In this document: in pieces, positions 32,390-33,473 of the stretch
Layout of the letters: each line of letters opens with the position of its first letter
Position numbering within the stretch: the first letter of the stretch is position 1
Assembly (NCBI GenBank): GCA_963205005.1
Contig: CAUJHW010000026.1
Span: 1-33,473 of the forward strand
Direction of reading: 5' to 3'
Length of the DNA: 33,473 nucleotides
Origin: Pseudomonadota bacterium
GTDB lineage: Bacteria; Pseudomonadota; Alphaproteobacteria; Caulobacterales; Caulobacteraceae
Notes under the pieces: model-generated
What the model was told of the DNA's origin: nothing
Databases searched by the model: none
Seen by the model: the letters and a program-made list of their open reading frames with translations, nothing else
Position numbers and translations under genes: made by a program

Positions 32390-33444
32390 GACCGGCCCTC
32401 GTAGCCCTCGATCTGGGCCTCGCACAAGGACAGCGCGTCCTCGCCGGAGGCCTGGCGGCGATACCAGTCCATGGTCAGCGCCACCGCCTCGGGGGCGTCC
32501 AGCCGGCTTTCGAAGCCGATGGCGCGTCTGGCAAGGCTGGCGTCGATGGCGAGCGTCTGGGCTTCCAGCGACTTCGGATCCGGCTCATGGCGCCAGGGCT
32601 GGCCGCCCAGGGCCTCGACCCCCAGGGTTGCGAGCTCGCCGACGCTGACCTGCGGGCCGCCGGGCCGGGGGCCGAAGTTCAGGGCCCGCGGCGCGGACGG
32701 GTCGGTGGCCAGGGCCTCGATGTGGGCGAAGTAGCCGGCCAGGCAGTCCAGCACGTGCTGCCAGGGCCGGGTGGCCTCGGGATGGCGCAGCACCACCTGT
32801 TCGCCGGCGCGGGCGGCGCGGACGATGTCGGCCACCAGCCGGTCGCGGGAGAAGTCGCCGCCGCCGATCACGTTGCCACCGCGCGCCGTGCCCACCGGCA
32901 CGCCCTGGAAGAAGCTGCGCGCGAAGCTCTGCACCACGATCTCGGTGGCGGCCTTGGACGCGGAATAGGGGTCCTTGCCGCCCAGGTTGTCGCCCTCGAC
33001 GAAGGCGGCCCCGGTCTCGTGGTTGGCGTAGACCTTGTCCGAGGTGATCGCGAGCACCGCCTGCAGCGCGGGCTGGCCGCGCAGCGCCTGTAGCAGGTGG
33101 GCCGTGCCCATGATGTTGGTCTCGAAGGTGCCGATGGGATCCTCGACCGAGGTGCGCACGATCGGCTGGGCGGCCATGTGCAATGCCAGGTCGAACACCT
33201 CGCCCTTCAAGGCGCGCTCGACCGCCTCGCCGTCGCGCAGGTCGACGAAGCGGCTGGAAGCGACCCGCTTTTCGACCCCGGCCAGGTCGAACAGCGCCGG
33301 GTCCTGGTCGGGCGGCAACGAAAGCCCCGTGACCTGAGCCCCCATCCGCGCCAGCCAGATCGCCGCCCACGAGCCCTTGAAGCCGGTATGACCGGTGAGC
33401 AGGACCCGCTTGCCCGACCAGAAGGCGGGATCGGGCCGCGTCAT
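32386..33444 (-). CDS. rfbG: CDP-glucose 4,6-dehydratase
   Basis: A 352-residue extended SDR that converts CDP-glucose to CDP-4-keto-6-deoxyglucose. The NAD-binding GHTGFKG is at 18-24, followed by SWAAIWLARMGAQVTG; TSDK (134-137) and Tyr160/Lys164 (DPYSASK) complete the active site. The phrase LTGHTGFKGSW and RPWQHVLDCLAGY are typical of RfbG and separate it from dTDP-glucose dehydratase. The start is the ATG at 33444, which overlaps the end of the upstream gene as ATGA; a GTG at 33459 is in frame but less likely. It performs the first committed step after CDP-glucose formation. Confidence 0.92.
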   Translation of the reverse strand: MTRPDPAFWSGKRVLLTGHTGFKGSWAAIWLARMGAQVTGLSLPPDQDPALFDLAGVEKRVASSRFVDLRDGEAVERALKGEVFDLALHMAAQPIVRTSVEDPIGTFETNIMGTAHLLQALRGQPALQAVLAITSDKVYANHETGAAFVEGDNLGGKDPYSASKAATEIVVQSFARSFFQGVPVGTARGGNVIGGGDFSRDRLVADIVRAARAGEQVVLRHPEATRPWQHVLDCLAGYFAHIEALATDPSAPRALNFGPRPGGPQVSVGELATLGVEALGGQPWRHEPDPKSLEAQTLAIDASLARRAIGFESRLDAPEAVALTMDWYRRQASGEDALSLCEAQIEGYEGRS

Positions 33445-33473
33445 TTCCAGAGCTTCCACGGCGCCTTGCCCGA
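33441..33473 (-). CDS. rfbF: C-terminal end of glucose-1-phosphate cytidylyltransferase (partial)
   Basis: Only the last ten codons and the stop lie in the window, reading SGKAPWKLWK on the minus strand. This is the usual C-terminus of RfbF, which makes CDP-glucose from CTP and glucose-1-phosphate. The stop overlaps the rfbG start as ATGA, the expected rfbF-rfbG order. The rest of the gene lies beyond the window's right edge. Confidence 0.75.
   Translation of the reverse strand, partial: SGKAPWKLWK

Overview
The window is high-GC, densely packed DNA typical of an alphaproteobacterium. The best fit is Caulobacterales (Caulobacter or Phenylobacterium type). This rests on a PrtD/RsaD-like and PrtE/RsaE-like type I exporter beside a large RTX surface protein, embedded in polysaccharide genes, and on an alphaproteobacterial tRNA-Arg 3' end. 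The assignment is by recognition, not by a search.

Region 1 (1 to about 6570) is the right end of an integrated element. A tyrosine recombinase (4815-6350, minus) lies just inside a 45-nt 3' fragment of a tRNA-Arg(ACG) gene (6526-6570), which is the likely att site. The cargo is partly decayed. It holds an intact alpha/beta hydrolase and PaaI-like thioesterase, a MarR gene broken by two frameshifts and joined by deletion to the 3' end of a NodT/OprM-like efflux gene, a frameshifted SRAP-like gene, a DUF5655 gene and a TetR regulator.

Region 2 (6768-20514) is a surface-glycan locus. It contains an FkbM methyltransferase, an MFS transporter, a Wzm/Wzt-type ABC exporter, a polyprenyl-phosphate-type GT2 with a polytopic GT-C-like protein, a sulfotransferase, and a four-gene run coupled by ATGA overlaps. 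That run has two paralogous GT4-like enzymes carrying N-terminal repeats of the form Y-x3-PDV-x6-P-x2-H-Y-x3-G-x2-EGR, a GT8-like enzyme, and a 376-residue protein whose C-terminal two thirds is seven copies of the same repeat with no catalytic domain. A DUF6270 gene closes the block on the opposite strand.

Region 3 (20728-28702) is the secretion and S-layer-like module: ABC exporter, HlyD-family adaptor, terminator, a 639-residue RTX protein, a strong terminator, then a TPR + GT41 (SPINDLY/OGT-like) glycosyltransferase. The adjacency suggests that the GT41 enzyme O-glycosylates the secreted RTX protein or another surface protein.

Region 4 (28699-33473, minus) is a tightly overlapping nucleotide-sugar operon: end of rfbF, rfbG, a C-methyltransferase, an RmlC-like epimerase, a hexapeptide acyltransferase, an SDR, and a serine-acetyltransferase-like protein. 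It probably makes a CDP-linked, C-methylated (possibly acylated) 6-deoxy sugar for the surface glycan.

The strongest leads are the repeat family shared by three adjacent genes, including one repeat-only protein, and the pairing of an RTX/type I secretion module with a GT41 enzyme. A smaller curiosity is that three of four convergent gene pairs end on a shared CTAG, so both genes use the same overlapping TAG stops.
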